A DNA stretch of 64,000 nucleotides from Nymphaea colorata (GCF_008831285.2 NC_045139.1:35685706-35749705); one strand, 5' to 3'; positions 23,501 through 35,178 are shown, counted from the first letter of the stretch. Made by a program: numbers and translations. The notes: generated by a model not told the origin, from the sequence alone.

Positions 23501-24400
23501 CTTGTGAAAGGGAATGAAATTTAACACGCTTTTGATTCCATTAATATCTTTCCGCAGATTTGAGAAAACAGGGGCCAAACACTAGCCTAGGCCATAATCC
23601 ATTTCAGGCCAATCCTCTGCACAGATCATGAATCTGAGAAGGAGAAGACAAGGTTGGTGCACATCAATTGGGCTAAGAAAGGTGTAGAATCAAGGTTGGT
23701 ACATACCATTTGGGCTAAAAAGGTGTAGAATCACAAGTTAGCTCATGTAATTGCAGCAAGAGCCTTGTGAATCTCACCTGAAAACTGAGAGGAGCTTCCA
23801 ATTTATGAAGATCACACGATTCACGTAATCACATTAATTATTAGCCTGCAGCAACCTCTCTCACTTCTGCCTTTCAGATTTTTGATTTAGAAAGTGAAAG
23901 GGACCCATGGCTTCTTTTTCACTTAACAGTTGCAGGCTTATTGTTAAATGCCCCAATAAACTTTGATGAACAGAACAGAAAAAGCAAATATCCTAACCTC
24001 TTGATTCCACGTTTTCTAAAGTTTAAGAAGGTCAGAGGTTCCCTTAATATCACTTCATGAAAAAAATGAATGCCAAAGAAAGCCTCCTTTTACAACCAAT
24101 CATGAGAAACAGGATCATTGGATTCCATAGGCGTGAGTCTGAGTTACCTACTGCAGGACAATCATCAGGGGAATTATGAACCCAAGCAGTTGGGGACTGT
24201 GGACATGTTTGAGGTGACTGGGAGGCTTGCTGCTTGCTTCACCAGACAGAGAGAGACGTTTTCTTTTGATTTTGTGAAGGGTTGCCGTATAGAAAAGGAA
24301 GCAGACAAGTGAACTATAGTCACAATTCCCAATGTGGACCTCTCTACTGGCAGCCTACAGGAATTTCTCTCTCTCTCTCTCCCTCAAAAGTCCAAAAGAG
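20590..24400. other. Gene-free stretch with repeat relics
   Basis: No gene supported. Includes a relic of the palindromic 'gtgtgggcaac' family (22016-22045), diverged copies of the GGCGGAG family (about 22970-23135), and a 47-bp imperfect direct repeat containing 'aaggttggt' and 'ggtgtagaatca' (about 23650-23735). Short frames at 20823, 21324, 21853 and 24118 carry no domain. Confidence 0.5.
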
Positions 24401-24832
24401 CTGAAGCCTGCTACTGCCAAAAATGGAGCCCCTATAAACCAACCATTAGTAAGCAAGCCATTGGATTTCATCTCAAAGATGACAACATTTTGAATACTGA
24501 ATTCTAGCAGATCATCCGTAAAGATATTGTCCCTTCACATTTGAAATCACACGTTCAAAGACAGATAGAAAGATGGATAAGAATAAGATACATACAACAA
24601 TTGAAATCACCATTATCTTTCACAGAGAGAGCTCTGAGATTTGATAGAAGAAGCTGTATCATATTATGAACATAGCTATGCAGATCCATCTGACAACTGA
24701 CAAAGATAACAACAGCATCAACAACAACACCTTGAAATGTAAATAACCTTAATTAACCTTGGCTCCTCCCCAAAGGAAGAACAGTTTTTTAGTCCAAGGA
24801 GGGCAAGGACACAGAACAAGAGCTTGAGACTC

Positions 24833-25903
24833 TCAGAGGGTGATAACAGTGTCATACTCACCATGACCATCATTTGCACCAACAGAACTCTTACAATGAG
24901 CAATTGCCCCCTGTATAGCGCTATGCAACTCCTGCATGCTGCTGCTGTCCATGGAGTAAGACGAGAACTCCCCATAGCTCAGAACCCCACTGTGGCTCGG
25001 TGACGACCTCATGGAAGAAGGGCAGCTGCCCGCGTAAGCGTGGCCGCCTCCTCTCCCCTTCCTCTTGCTGGACCTGAGATTGCCGGAGAAAGAGTGGGTG
25101 TGGCCATGGAAGCTGTGGCTCCCAACGCTGTGGTAGCTAATGCCGCTGCTGCAACTGTCTCTTCCCTTCACGAATCGATCTTCGATCCTGTGATGGGAGA
25201 TCTTATCGTACAGGGGCTTCATCTTGTTGAGGTATTTCTGGAAGACTTGCTTTGCCGATTTGCTCATTTTCTTGCTCTTGGTGATGAAGATGGACGAAAG
25301 TGTAGCCTTTGGTTGGGGTTTCTGTTGCGCCGCTGCTGCTGGGGGTGGCGGCAGCGGCAGCGGCGGCGCGCTAATTGGGGGAAGTGGTGGTTGCTTTTTG
25401 TGGGGGAAGCGGGCGAAGTGGCGAAATTTCTTGTGGGTGGTCGGGTGGGAGGGGTCATCGTCGTCGGTGGTGGCGGAGCTGGGGCGACGGGAGGAGTCGC
25501 AGGAGCTGCTGTTGGAGTCGCGGGAGCTCGTGGCCTCGGAACTCCATCCACTAGATTCGACCGCCGCGGAATGCGTTAGCGCCGGCGGCGGTGGAATGGG
25601 GAAGTTGGAACCTGACGATCGCGAAAAGGACCGGGTGGTTGTCGTCTTCGTGGTTGGTGGTGACGGCGGAGGTGGAGCTGCTGCATTCGACGGGGTGATA
25701 AGGGTCTGAATGGCATGGAGGCGAGGTGGGAGGTGGAGAGGGAGGAGTTGGCCCTTGAAGAAGAGATCATCAGCAGGGCAGAGGCTAGGGGAGGTCTTCT
25801 TCACCACAGGGGAGAGAGACACCGTGAACTCGAAGTCCTGGGAGGTAGAGGAGGAAGCAGAGGAGGAGTGACTCAGGTGGCGGTGCTCTGCTGATTTCCC
25901 CAT
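24833..25903 (-). CDS. BKI1: BRI1 kinase inhibitor 1 (BKI1)-like, MAKR family
   Basis: Intronless, 356 residues, close to the usual BKI1/MAKR size. BKI1 sits on the plasma membrane, binds the brassinosteroid receptor kinase BRI1 and keeps it inactive until phosphorylation releases it. Visible landmarks: FEFTVSL (24-30); DDLFFKGQLLPLHLPPRL (45-62); Pro/Ser-rich linkers (75-200); KSAKQVFQKYLNKMKPLYDKIS (215-236, shown in part), the conserved MAKR block; a basic SSKRKGRG patch (278-285) that likely anchors it to membrane lipids; CPSSMRSSPSHSGVLS (294-309); and SSMQELHSAIQGAIAHCKSS (321-340), matching the C-terminal BRI1-interacting motif. I chose the ATG at 25903; the codon before it is GTG. A close MAKR paralogue is the main alternative. 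The GC-rich code produces long spurious frames on the opposite strand. Confidence 0.88.
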   Translation of the reverse strand: MGKSAEHRHLSHSSSASSSTSQDFEFTVSLSPVVKKTSPSLCPADDLFFKGQLLPLHLPPRLHAIQTLITPSNAAAPPPPSPPTTKTTTTRSFSRSSGSNFPIPPPPALTHSAAVESSGWSSEATSSRDSNSSSCDSSRRPSSATTDDDDPSHPTTHKKFRHFARFPHKKQPPLPPISAPPLPLPPPPAAAAQQKPQPKATLSSIFITKSKKMSKSAKQVFQKYLNKMKPLYDKISHHRIEDRFVKGRDSCSSGISYHSVGSHSFHGHTHSFSGNLRSSKRKGRGGGHAYAGSCPSSMRSSPSHSGVLSYGEFSSYSMDSSSMQELHSAIQGAIAHCKSSVGANDGHGEYDTVITL

Positions 25904-26130
25904 CACCCATGTAGCGAAACACAGACAGAGAGATGCACCTCAAGAACGAAAAAGAAAGCACAAGAGGACGAAGCTTGTTAAGAGTAAGCCACAAAGAGAA
26001 AGTGAGGGATGAAAGACAAGGAGAGAGACATGACTCTCAGACTGCTCTGTGATGAGGCCCTTCAAGACTCTGGGACTACACAGAGTATCAGGGAAGCAGA
26101 AGACTCTTGGCTAGAGAGAGAGAGTTTGAA
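25904..26130 (-). promoter_or_regulatory. Probable 5' leader of the BKI1-like gene
   Basis: On the minus strand this is CT-rich (plus-strand GA runs at 26115-26128), a common property of plant 5'UTRs. Transcription would start somewhere to the right of 26000. No clear TATA element can be fixed. Confidence 0.35.
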
Positions 26131-26579
26131 GTAAATGTCCATGGCTGAAACTGCTTAAAACCAATTTAGAGAGAGAGGGTGATGATGAAGGGCGGATGGG
26201 CCACATGGGGAGGCGCTGTTCTGGGGCAGTGCTTCTTCCCCATGACTTACAAAATGAGTAATCTGTGAGCCTTTTGATATCACCAGGCTCCATTTTTCCA
26301 GAGCAATGTGATTTTACCAAACGCCCACAGAGAAATTCTCTCATCATTTTCGACGCATGGACCCGTCTCCTTGGATCATCCATGGCCGTGGGTCAGGCCA
26401 TCGGCCTCAGCCATTAGATACAATCCGATCCCTGCCAGTGAATTATCTCGCCCAGACCATGGAGACAGCAACATGACATGGCCGGCGAACCCTGCATCAT
26501 GTGGCGCAACTTTCTTGATGAAAACTCATCAATCCCAATTCCTGGTTCAGGATGCTCGTTCAGTGTGTACCAACTAGAT

Positions 26580-26940
26580 TTTTTCCAATAATTGTAAACT
26601 TATAAATATCCCATCGAACTGTTTCGAAAAAATTTAAAATGAAAAAAAAAATCTAATTAAAAAATTAGATCAAATTCAAATTTAAGAAATGACATTTGAG
26701 TGACATCTGCATTCATATCAAATTTAGTTTTCAATAAATATCTTATGCTCTTACATTTTGAAAATCGATTGGATTCGATTTGGTTACAATGTAAACGTAA
26801 AACATTTGTGAAGTCAGATTTCAGAGTCATATATAACTTTTTTGGTTTATATTCAAACCCAAACATGTGAATATCTAAAAAAGTGAATACACTTAAATGT
26901 ATATCAGATATGAATTTGATTCATTGACATTCGTATACCC
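26580..26940 (+). repeat. Dispersed 'ATCCGAAT-word' repeat, copy
   Basis: The end reads 'gatatgaatttgattcattgacattc', matching the CCATTGACATCCC end of the family. The interior has 'aagaaatgacatttgag' and 'ttacattttgaaaatcgatt'. Confidence 0.6.
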
Positions 26941-28035
26941 AAAGGAAAGTTGAAACACCTTCTTCAGTGCTAGTGCTATCAGGATCCGGATGAAATCAGT
27001 GCTAAAATTGATTAGATTCGAGTGCTATTTATAAATTCTTAACACTTTTTAATTCCTTTTTATTTTAATTAGCTTTATATATATATATATATTTATAGCA
27101 TTGTCACATATATTGTATACAAGTATTATATGATGAGGAATTTCTCAACTATAATACCGAAAAGTTGTATATCTCAAGAATATCTCTAAAAAAATCTTTG
27201 CAAATTTTTTTAAATTTAAAACGTTTAATAAATTCTGAAAATTATAAAAAATAAAAATTAATAAAAAAATATAAAAAAGACATGAACAATACGTGTTTTT
27301 TTACGTTTTTTTATTTTTTGATGTTTTTTAAAAAGACACATTTAATTACCGTTTTATACAACTGACTTATTTTCTCTAAGTATTATACGAATAATACGCA
27401 TTTTATATGACAATGATATATAGTTAGTATCTCTTGCCGATTCAGCTGAACCTAAGAATTCACTGAATCGTGAGATTCACTTGTATGATTCATTCATCGT
27501 TAGATTGTTATAGTACTAATATTTTTCTTCTTTTCTAATTACGTGTGGACGTCTGCACTGAGAAGACGTGCCCGTAGTCAACTGAATTTAATGAAGTTTA
27601 TACCCACGAAACTCATGCACATATTTTATGCAAAGATTCTTCTTCTCAGCAAATATTAAAGAGCAAAAGTCGAGAGCTGACGCCATGAATGAACAGCTTT
27701 TATGTGCAGAAATTAAGAGAGCGATAGGCAAGGTTGGTAGGTGGCTCTTTCTTTCATTATTTGATAGAGATGGGCAATGTCGCCACCATATAAGTACTTT
27801 GCATATACGAAGCAGCCCCCTTAATTAGTCCTTTTATTGTCCTTTTTTTATTTTTATTTTATTAATTTAAAATAGTTTAAATTATTTTTAATTTTTTCAA
27901 AAAATAAAAAAATAAAGCGATGCGAACCCCATATGAAGATGTGTAGTGATAAGTATAGGCCGAAAACGATGTATTTGTCCTTTTCAAAGCATCATTCACG
28001 TTGGTAAGCTCGCGTTGGCCTCGAGAGGAACTAAG
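26941..28035. other. Gene-free AT-rich DNA
   Basis: No gene. A T/A-rich stretch at about 27190-27380 resembles the inside of the CCATAGTCACAAA MITE but lacks clear ends. The frame at 27628-27828 has no domain. Confidence 0.45.
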
Positions 28036-28044
28036 TGTAGAGAT

Positions 28045-28435
28045 GTCAATGTATCTTATTTGAATATGATATTCTATTAAACAGTTATGAAAAAATCAGA
28101 TGTGAAAAAAATTCATATCCAATTAAAAAATTAGATCGGATTCATATTTAAGAAATGACACCTGATCGAATTCAGATATATATATATATAATCAGATTTA
28201 GTTTTAAGCAAATATCCTACATCTTTTACATTTTGAGAATTGACAGATTTGGTTCAAAATTCGGATTCAGATGTGAGTGTAAAAATCGAACACATATCGG
28301 ATTCAATGAAATCGGATTTCAAATTCAGACACGACTTTTATTCGTTCGTATTTGAATCCGAATTCGAATCCGAACATATGAACATTCGAAAAAGTGGATT
28401 CAGTTAAGAGTATATCCAATTTGAATCTGTTGTCC
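28045..28435 (+). repeat. Dispersed 'ATCCGAAT-word' repeat, near-complete copy
   Basis: Starts AGAGATGTCAATGTATC and runs through 'ccaattaaaaaattagatcgg', 'aagaaatgacacctgatcg', 'tacattttgagaattgac' and 'tccgaattcgaatccgaaca' to 'ccaatttgaatctgttg'. A short (TA)n tract sits inside. Confidence 0.65.
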
Positions 28436-29024
28436 TCCTTGACTAAGAACACACTTAACTGTGGTCAAAGCGTTAGTGAAATCTGCTTTCAAACTGAATT
28501 GGCTTTTTTTAAGTAGATCGAATGAGAAAAAAATGCAAAGCACAAAAACATGAGAAAAGAAGAAAAATTACCTTCCTGTAAGAACAAGATGGAAAAGGAT
28601 GAAAAAAAAGAGAGATGGTAAGTCTCAAACCACTAAGTCAGGACAAAAACCAGACTGCTTAAAAGGTATATCTTTTGCAATCTAACCTTACAGATACAAT
28701 ATCAAAAATAAATTGATAAGAAACATATATTAAGTTAATTATTTTTGTAAGTTAATATTATATTCATAATAAATGACACTAAACGGCTGGTATGGCACCA
28801 AATTTTTTGTCATGGACAAATCTCTTATATATATATATATATATATATATACATACGCACACACACTCATAAAGGTCATAATAAAAATAATTGGGTTATT
28901 TTCTTACTCTCAATAATAAAAACAATGAGATACTCATTTACTTCCAATTCTGAGGAAGTTGATATAAATGATTGAAGATGTAAGCTGTAGTCATCAGATA
29001 ATATATAATATGCTAGACACCAAG

Positions 29025-29110
29025 GGGCGGAGCCATAAATTTTTTTTGGGAAAGCAAATAGTATTTTTAAAATTTGTACAAAGGCCGAATAACAATTTTC
29101 AGAATTTTTA
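29025..29110 (+). repeat. GGGGCGGAGC dispersed repeat, 5' part
   Basis: Begins 'aaggggcggagccataaatt' and then diverges after 'aatttgtacaaaggccgaat', the first third of the family. Confidence 0.6.
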
Positions 29111-30341
29111 CATTTGCCAAGTTAAAATTTTCAAAAATATATAATAAATTGTGGTTTCATATATTTATTCATCAAAAGGTTGTTGAGAAGACATGGATCG
29201 ATCAATTAATTTTTCCATTGAACGATTCTATGCATTATTATTATTTTAAATCCACGTAATTATTATCATGCCAAGTAATGTTTACTCTAAGGTATGTTGT
29301 CCTCAAGTTTTTATTTTTTAAAACAGATAAAAATTTCATGCCAAGTGTGGTTAGTCTAAGGGGTGTTGTCCTCAACTTTTCATGAAACAACTAATAAGAT
29401 GATAATTCACTTCAATCAATATTAGGATGATAGTTTTGAACCTCAAGATCAAATAAAGTGCATGAGATCAAGAAAAGAGTAAAAAAGATCCAAATGGGAG
29501 GTGCCTATACTTGGATTATGTTTGGATCCAATATCCAAATCTAAGTAGTGCAAATCCTTTTTTATCAAAAAATAAATCTACTACGCAATACTATCACCTA
29601 AGTCTGGGCATCGGGGGTAGACCCGATAAGAAATAGGGGTCGGGCCAACCCAACACTCGAAACCTTGACCCGAGCCTGGCACAGGCCAGGGTCGATTAAA
29701 TTATAAAATATATATTTTAAATATAAAATAATATATAAATATTAAAAACCATAATAAATTATTATGGTTATATATAAAAAATAATTAAATATGTATTAAA
29801 AGACTATTTCGGGCCCATTCGGGCCGGCCCGATAATATTTTGAGTCATCCCGGTGCCCTTTTTTTCTAGGCTAGAGTTGGGCACCAGCGGCCCGGCTCGA
29901 TGCCCAGGCTTACTATCCCTTAAGTGATCATCTCCTCCTTTCCCTTTTATGATGACGGTGCTGGAAGAAAATAATATCGCTATTTTCTCCATGCAAGTTA
30001 GAGTAAAAAAAAAAACCTCACTTTTGGATCTATTTTTAACTGAGGATAAATTCTTTCTTTTGAGTGTAATTTAGTAGTCAGGCAAATGGTATGAATTTGA
30101 GGTTGTTATCGCTTTACAGTAATTCTCAAGTTTATATTACTTTTGTTTTAAAAGACAAAAGATTTGGTTTCTTTTATTTGTTTTAAGTTCTAAATCATAT
30201 TGGAGATTGTTCCTCGGTAAATCATATTCATCTATGAGCACCTTAATAGCCCATTGGATCATGTTTAAGCTTTTGTGTTTTCAACAGTCTGTTGCCTCAA
30301 GGGTTTAAGGTTACGTTGGATCTGGGTGGTTTTATACAGGG

Positions 30342-30535
30342 CCGGAGCAAGAATTTTTCATGAAGAGGACGAATTAAAGTTTTTAAATTTTGACGAAGGC
30401 CGAAATTTTATTTTTCAAAATTTTTATATAGGACAAATGAATTTTTTTAAAATTTATATGTAAATTTTTTTTACAATAATATATTTTTTGAGTGGGGGCA
30501 GGACCCATGTAAGCCCTACCGTTTAGGGTTTAAAA
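30342..30535 (+). repeat. Dispersed ~190-bp repeat, reference copy
   Basis: Starts GGGCCGGAGCAAGAATTTTT and has 'cgaattaaagtttttaaatt', TTTTTCAAAATTTTTATATA, and the end 'ggacccatgtaagccctacc'. It matches the reverse complements of 15690-15890 and 37890-38080 along its length. No coding capacity; probably a non-autonomous element or a terminal fragment of one. Confidence 0.8.
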
Positions 30536-30839
30536 AAATAAAACTTATGAACACTGACCAGTTCAATGTACAGAAGATGTAAGAAGGAAGGTTTTTTCAT
30601 AAAAAAAAAAATCAAGAGAAGTCCGATTTTTTTGAAGAGGAGGGGGAAGTTTTTCTGAATTCGTTGAAAAATGTATGGTATTTTTTTTTTTTTGTGCATC
30701 AAAGGGGCCTTTCTATTAGATAGATACGTTAATAGAAACTGGTAACTAAAAGTGTGGTTAAAACAAATTTGTGAAACGATAAGCGGGTCCTTGTAAATAC
30801 ATTAAGTTTTGAGCGCCTTTTTCTAGGAGATGGTTTTAA

Positions 30840-31014
30840 ATGAAAGGGGAAGTGACCGTTGGAGGCCCCAAAGACTCCTTCTTGTTGAGCCGTTATCGCC
30901 TGCTTCTCTTTTTCCCAACTATATTCGTGAGTCGATCTTCGTCTTCTTCCACCTCTGCATCTTCTTCCTGTATTGTTTCTGCGCATCTCGTTTCAAGCGC
31001 GCTCCCCAAATCAG
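30840..31014 (+). promoter_or_regulatory. Possible 5' leader exon with splice donor
   Basis: GC-richer, pyrimidine-rich sequence ends CCAAATCAG|GTAATTTC, a good plant splice donor at about 31015. Together with 32996-33059 it could be an untranslated leader of the PATRONUS-like gene. Transcript evidence would be needed to connect them. Alternatively it belongs to an unrelated noncoding transcript. Confidence 0.3.
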
Positions 31015-31223
31015 GTAATTTCTTCACTTTAAGTTCTTGAAATGACCAATCTATGGGATTCTTTTATTCTTTGCCTTTCAGTTCCTCAACAACGAAGATC
31101 CGCCTCCAGATTTTAGGGTTTCGATTCTCTAATTTTAGAATGATACATTCCAAATAATGGAGTCTCTGCTGCATCCGAGAAGGCATCACAATCGTCGCCA
31201 TCCATTTTTTTCCTGTCCTCCTT

Positions 31224-31789
31224 TCAGCCGTAACCACCATGGGACTTGGCGGAAGAATCCGGCACGGAATCATGTCCTCCTCCGACCGGCCGCATTGATT
31301 GCACGGTACGGTCGTTTGGCAACCCTCCCCACTTTCCCAATTTGACGACCCTCATGGCCTCGTCCTCCTCTCTCTTCACAATTTCTTTCCTAGAATCAAC
31401 CACCTTACCAGGCGGCAGTCTCCGCACAGGTGCCGGAGAATCTTTATGCTCCGCACTCTTCACATTCTCCCTTTTGGGACTCAGCTTACCAGGCGGCAAC
31501 CTCGGTGCCGTCGCCGGCCTCTCGGCGAGCTAGAGCCAAATAACGAGCCAGCTTTGGGCCTACTGGGGATCTGCTCCCAGGCAAACGGGGAAGCGCCTGG
31601 GTTCCTCACCGGCCCGGACTTGAACTCAGTCTTATAGACGCGCGGCGACTAGTTACTCACGTTCGCTGCCCCTGTCCTCCATTTCCTATCTGATGCACGC
31701 AACACAGAAGCAGAAGCAGACGCAAGGGCAGCGGCATGACTCCTCACATAAAGAAGTGGTGCCTTGAAACCCAACTGCTTCTCCTCCAT
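31224..31789 (-). pseudogene. Broken DUF688-family gene
   Basis: From the ATG at 31789 the minus strand reads MEEKQLGFKAPLLYVRSH, the usual opening of plant DUF688 proteins. It meets a TAG at 31649-31651 (codon 47) and continues in the same frame with YKTEFKSGPVRNPGASPFAW then EQIPSRPK, the family's signature 'elksGpvRnPGavPFxWEqxPGrPK' block. Near 31520 the frame is lost: the next conserved piece, RPATAPRLPPGKLSP, lies in a different frame that stays open to 31224. One stop plus one frameshift argue for a pseudogene. A GTGAGT just before the stop could be a donor, but no acceptor is near enough. The function of the family is unknown. The 5' side to about 31900 still looks like a normal plant leader, so decay may be recent. 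Confidence 0.75.
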
Positions 31790-32990
31790 CTACCCCACAA
31801 AACGAACGAGAGAGCCCCGTGAAAGCCTAAAACATTTTCCCCATATCCACGAAAGCTTACCCAGAAACCTAGCTCCCTTCCTAACAACCACAGCATAAAG
31901 AAGCCAAAACTAAGTTAAATAATAACAAAACAATGGTTTGTTAATTTTTAGGGCTGGGAGTGGGTATGGAGGTCAGGGCCATCTTCTCGTTGTCTGTCAG
32001 TACCATTGAGTCTAACATGGGTAATCTGGCGTAATATACTGGCCTGAGGTTATGTTGAGTTCATCGATTGAAAAACTGATCTCTTTTGTCACAAATAGGG
32101 ACTGTGTTGCCATGCCATCTGTTCCCTTCTAGCTCAGATGATTATGTTCAGTCCTCTTCTCTGTTTCATGTGGCCGATAGCATGAGTCTGGGCTTTCAAT
32201 CACAGAACCTCACATGAGCACCTATGTTGAACGGCCAGTATCAAGTTCCTTAGATGGCAGATGCGATCGTCAGGGCATTGGTTGTTGCATGGATCAATAT
32301 GAAGTTTGGTGTAAGAGATCTGTTTCTTGAAGTGATACAGATCCAAGAATGGTTAATCTGACCCTTCTTACTTTTTTGTTTCATATTGCTCTGGCATCAA
32401 AGCCTTGGAACATCGAAATGTGGCCCATTTGAGAATTAATATTCGGACGATGTAATGAGAACATTCCGGACGCCTTTGCGTGCTTGATAATGCAAGAAAT
32501 TTATGCTTTAACGAAGAACACAAGAAAATCCAAGCGCGCACTGCCATTTTTACAACAGTTTAGCTACAAAGAGAGGTTTTGCACTAGTTGACATCGTACA
32601 AAGATATGTATTATTTTCACCCTCAGCTCCAGAAGTCTGGCAGAAACCTGCATTGGATACATGAATCATAACTGAGAAGTACTTCAATGTATCATGGGGA
32701 TGATAATTGATAACAGAGTCATCTTTCAAGTGGAATTGCAGTTTTATCTGCAGTTTACCTTGACTATTTACTAGTGCTCAATGATGTCGTTGCAGTTAAC
32801 CATCTCATATCAGCGAAGTGTATAAATTCAATTGTTATTTGTTGCTGTTCTGGTGGGATTTCTTTGGTTATTACAAATAAGCATTAAAGGCTCACATGCT
32901 TCAATTGGTTGTACATGAGTACGGTTTCTATTATAATATAACATCATATTTGGCTTTTTCTAGCTGGAAATGCTAATCTTTTCTAGTACT
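31790..32990. other. Non-coding stretch upstream of the PATRONUS-like gene
   Basis: No open frame of note. Composition (T-rich plus strand, about 38% GC by eye) is compatible with a long leader intron. Confidence 0.35.
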
Positions 32991-32995
32991 TGCAG

Positions 32996-33059
32996 GATAT
33001 ATTGGCAAAACATCATCTTATTATTTGATTCCTTAAAGTGAAAGTCGAGAGTTTTCTGG
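32996..33059 (+). other. Possible non-coding leader exon
   Basis: Bounded by a good acceptor (TACTTGCAG|GATAT) and a good donor (TTCTGG|GTAAGC), and contains no ATG in a useful frame. It could be an internal 5'UTR exon of the PATRONUS-like gene, spliced to the acceptor TTTTCAG at 33975, just before the ATG. Confidence 0.35.
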
Positions 33060-33980
33060 GTAAGCTTTTTGTCGACTTTCTTAATGTTACGATGATTCCC
33101 TCCGTTTTACCTGCTGCATGTCCTAGCTTGGAACTTTTGGCTTTCTTTGTGACGCTTACATCCTCAATTCTCCTCATCTTGAATTTTGCATAACATGGCG
33201 TGGGACATTGGATTATAATAAAAAAATCCTTAAATTGAAAATATTGTTTTCTTTGTGGTTATTTTTATGTATTTTCTACTGCCACCATCATCTGCAAAAG
33301 CCATTCAAATGAAGATCTGTTGTTTGCTTTTAACACAAGCAGCTAACCGTTTCATTGTTTCTATGTTTTTGCTACTTGAATTATTTCAGTGCCTTTTGTT
33401 TGAAATGTCATATGCTTGAATCTTGATATGGATAGCCTTGGAAATTTACAAATTTTAATTATTTTGCTTGTACAAAATAATGAAAGTTTCACACAAAATC
33501 TTGATCCTGTTATGAGGAATTGGATCACATTTTTTCACTAGTCACTGTTTCAACTTGTGAATGCCAAAAGTAAGATTTATGTCATATGCCAAATCGCTGG
33601 TAAAAGGAACCCCTAGAATGATGCAACTTCCGCACTGCATAAAATTGAAGCCATTGGCATCATTCTTTATTTGGTCATTTATCATTCAGTCTTAAAATGG
33701 AACTAATAAAGAACTTGAGAACCAAAGGGTTTCTGTCCAACTTGTTTTGAACATTTCAGATTGAAATTAAACTGCATCATTAGAAAAAATTATATAAATT
33801 TTTTCTTCATAATCATAGGGTGGAATAAAATTGATAATCTGACAGCTAAAGAGTTCCTTTTTTCAGTTTGATGAATATCATATTGGAAAACAAATTGCAT
33901 GTTCTAGATTCTTCCAGCATGGTCTGCGTGTATTAGTTACCTTCTCATGTTTTTTGTAACTTGGATATTTTCAGAGAAAA

Positions 33981-35098
33981 ATGGCTAGTCGTGTTCCAGT
34001 TCAAGTTCAAGATCAGAACTCAGAGCTTCATATCAAAGGCATGACTTCACGAGCTCAGTTCAAGTTAAAGCTTGTGTACAGTACATTTCATCTTATTCAC
34101 TTACTTTCATTGGTGAAAACGATATCAAATTTAAAGTGAACAATTTTCTTTTAGGTGCCAATCAAATGTTATCAACTAAAACACGTCAAAAGAGTGGCCA
34201 AGTAGTGCGAAAGCCCTTGTCAGATCTCACAAATGTGGGCAAATCTTTGACCACACATGCTTCAAAGACAAATCAGCCAAAGAGAAAAACTTCCAAGGCA
34301 GTAGTCGTTAACAAAAAAGGCAAAAGCAATTTTCTGAATGAACCGACAGAATGCTTCCACTTTACAGGAACAGATATGGAGCACTATCAGAAGAAAATGA
34401 GAGAGAAAGGTAGAGCAGCAACCAAAACTGCATTAATCTTTTATCTTCCATTTGGTGCATTTTTTCTGATTGCTCAGGCTTGGTCTTGGTCTTAGATGTT
34501 GAAAAGAAAGTACAGGAAGTGGTATCATCCTTCAAGCCTCGTTTGCACATACCTTGGCCTGACTTATATCAAAATGAGGTATGAAAAAAGTACAAGAAGT
34601 ATTAAGTATTATTTTGGACAACCATAGCATGAGCATATTATATACTCTGAGAAATCACCTCTTGAAAATGACCTGCAACTGACCATTTCTTATAATAAAG
34701 TCACTATGGGACTTGAACTTAGGGCTACCTCCTCTTTGGATATGTATTATTTTGACTGCTTGCTATTGAATCCTGTCTTGCAAAATTTTTTTCTTGTCTT
34801 TTTGTCATTTTTTTCTTCTCTTAACAAAGCCTGTTTATTGGCATTCAGTTCTATGATTACTTGGTCTATCTATGATTCCATGAACTTTCAGGCTGATTTT
34901 GATTTACGAATTTTCCAGAGTAGTCCCGAAAGGAAATATTTGCCGGAAATGAAGCTTGAGTGGTGGGGTGACTCCCCATCATTGCGGTCACCATTGAAGC
35001 CTGCTGAAGATGACCCTATTTTGGATGATCAAGATGATTGGTTGCAGCTGGCTCTAAAAGAGTCTCCAGTTATTTCCTGGAGGCGACCTCCATTGTAG
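33981..35098 (+). CDS. PATRONUS/RSS1-like (plant securin) protein
   Basis: Four coding exons: 33981-34038, 34155-34409, 34496-34578 and 34892-35098, giving 200 residues with consistent phase throughout. PATRONUS (rice RSS1) proteins protect cohesion in dividing cells and are removed by the anaphase-promoting complex. Visible here: an N-terminal QDQNSELHIKG (10-20) at the position of the family's DEN motif; a destruction box RKPLSDLTN (R38, L41, N46; fits RxxLxxxxN); a Lys-rich stretch (about 52-78); and an acidic/aromatic C-terminal half including HIPWPDLYQNE, KLEWWGDSPS and WLQLALKESP. No KEN box. The first intron fits only with a GC donor (CAAAG|GCATGA); introns 2 and 3 are GT-AG. The assignment rests on the D-box, the DEN-like motif and overall layout; sequence outside these is little conserved in the family. 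Confidence 0.65.
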
Positions 35099-35178
35099 TA
35101 GCCTTTGAGGGAAGATAAGAGTGTGTGTGGTACATGACCACCAAAGTATTTTAGGATTCTTTTTGTCAGGATTACATA

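Noticed and set aside
25040-25709. Plus-strand frames of 161-179 codons opposite the BKI1-like gene
   Set aside because: Gly/Val/Arg-rich shadows of the Pro/Ser-rich coding strand, with no domain.
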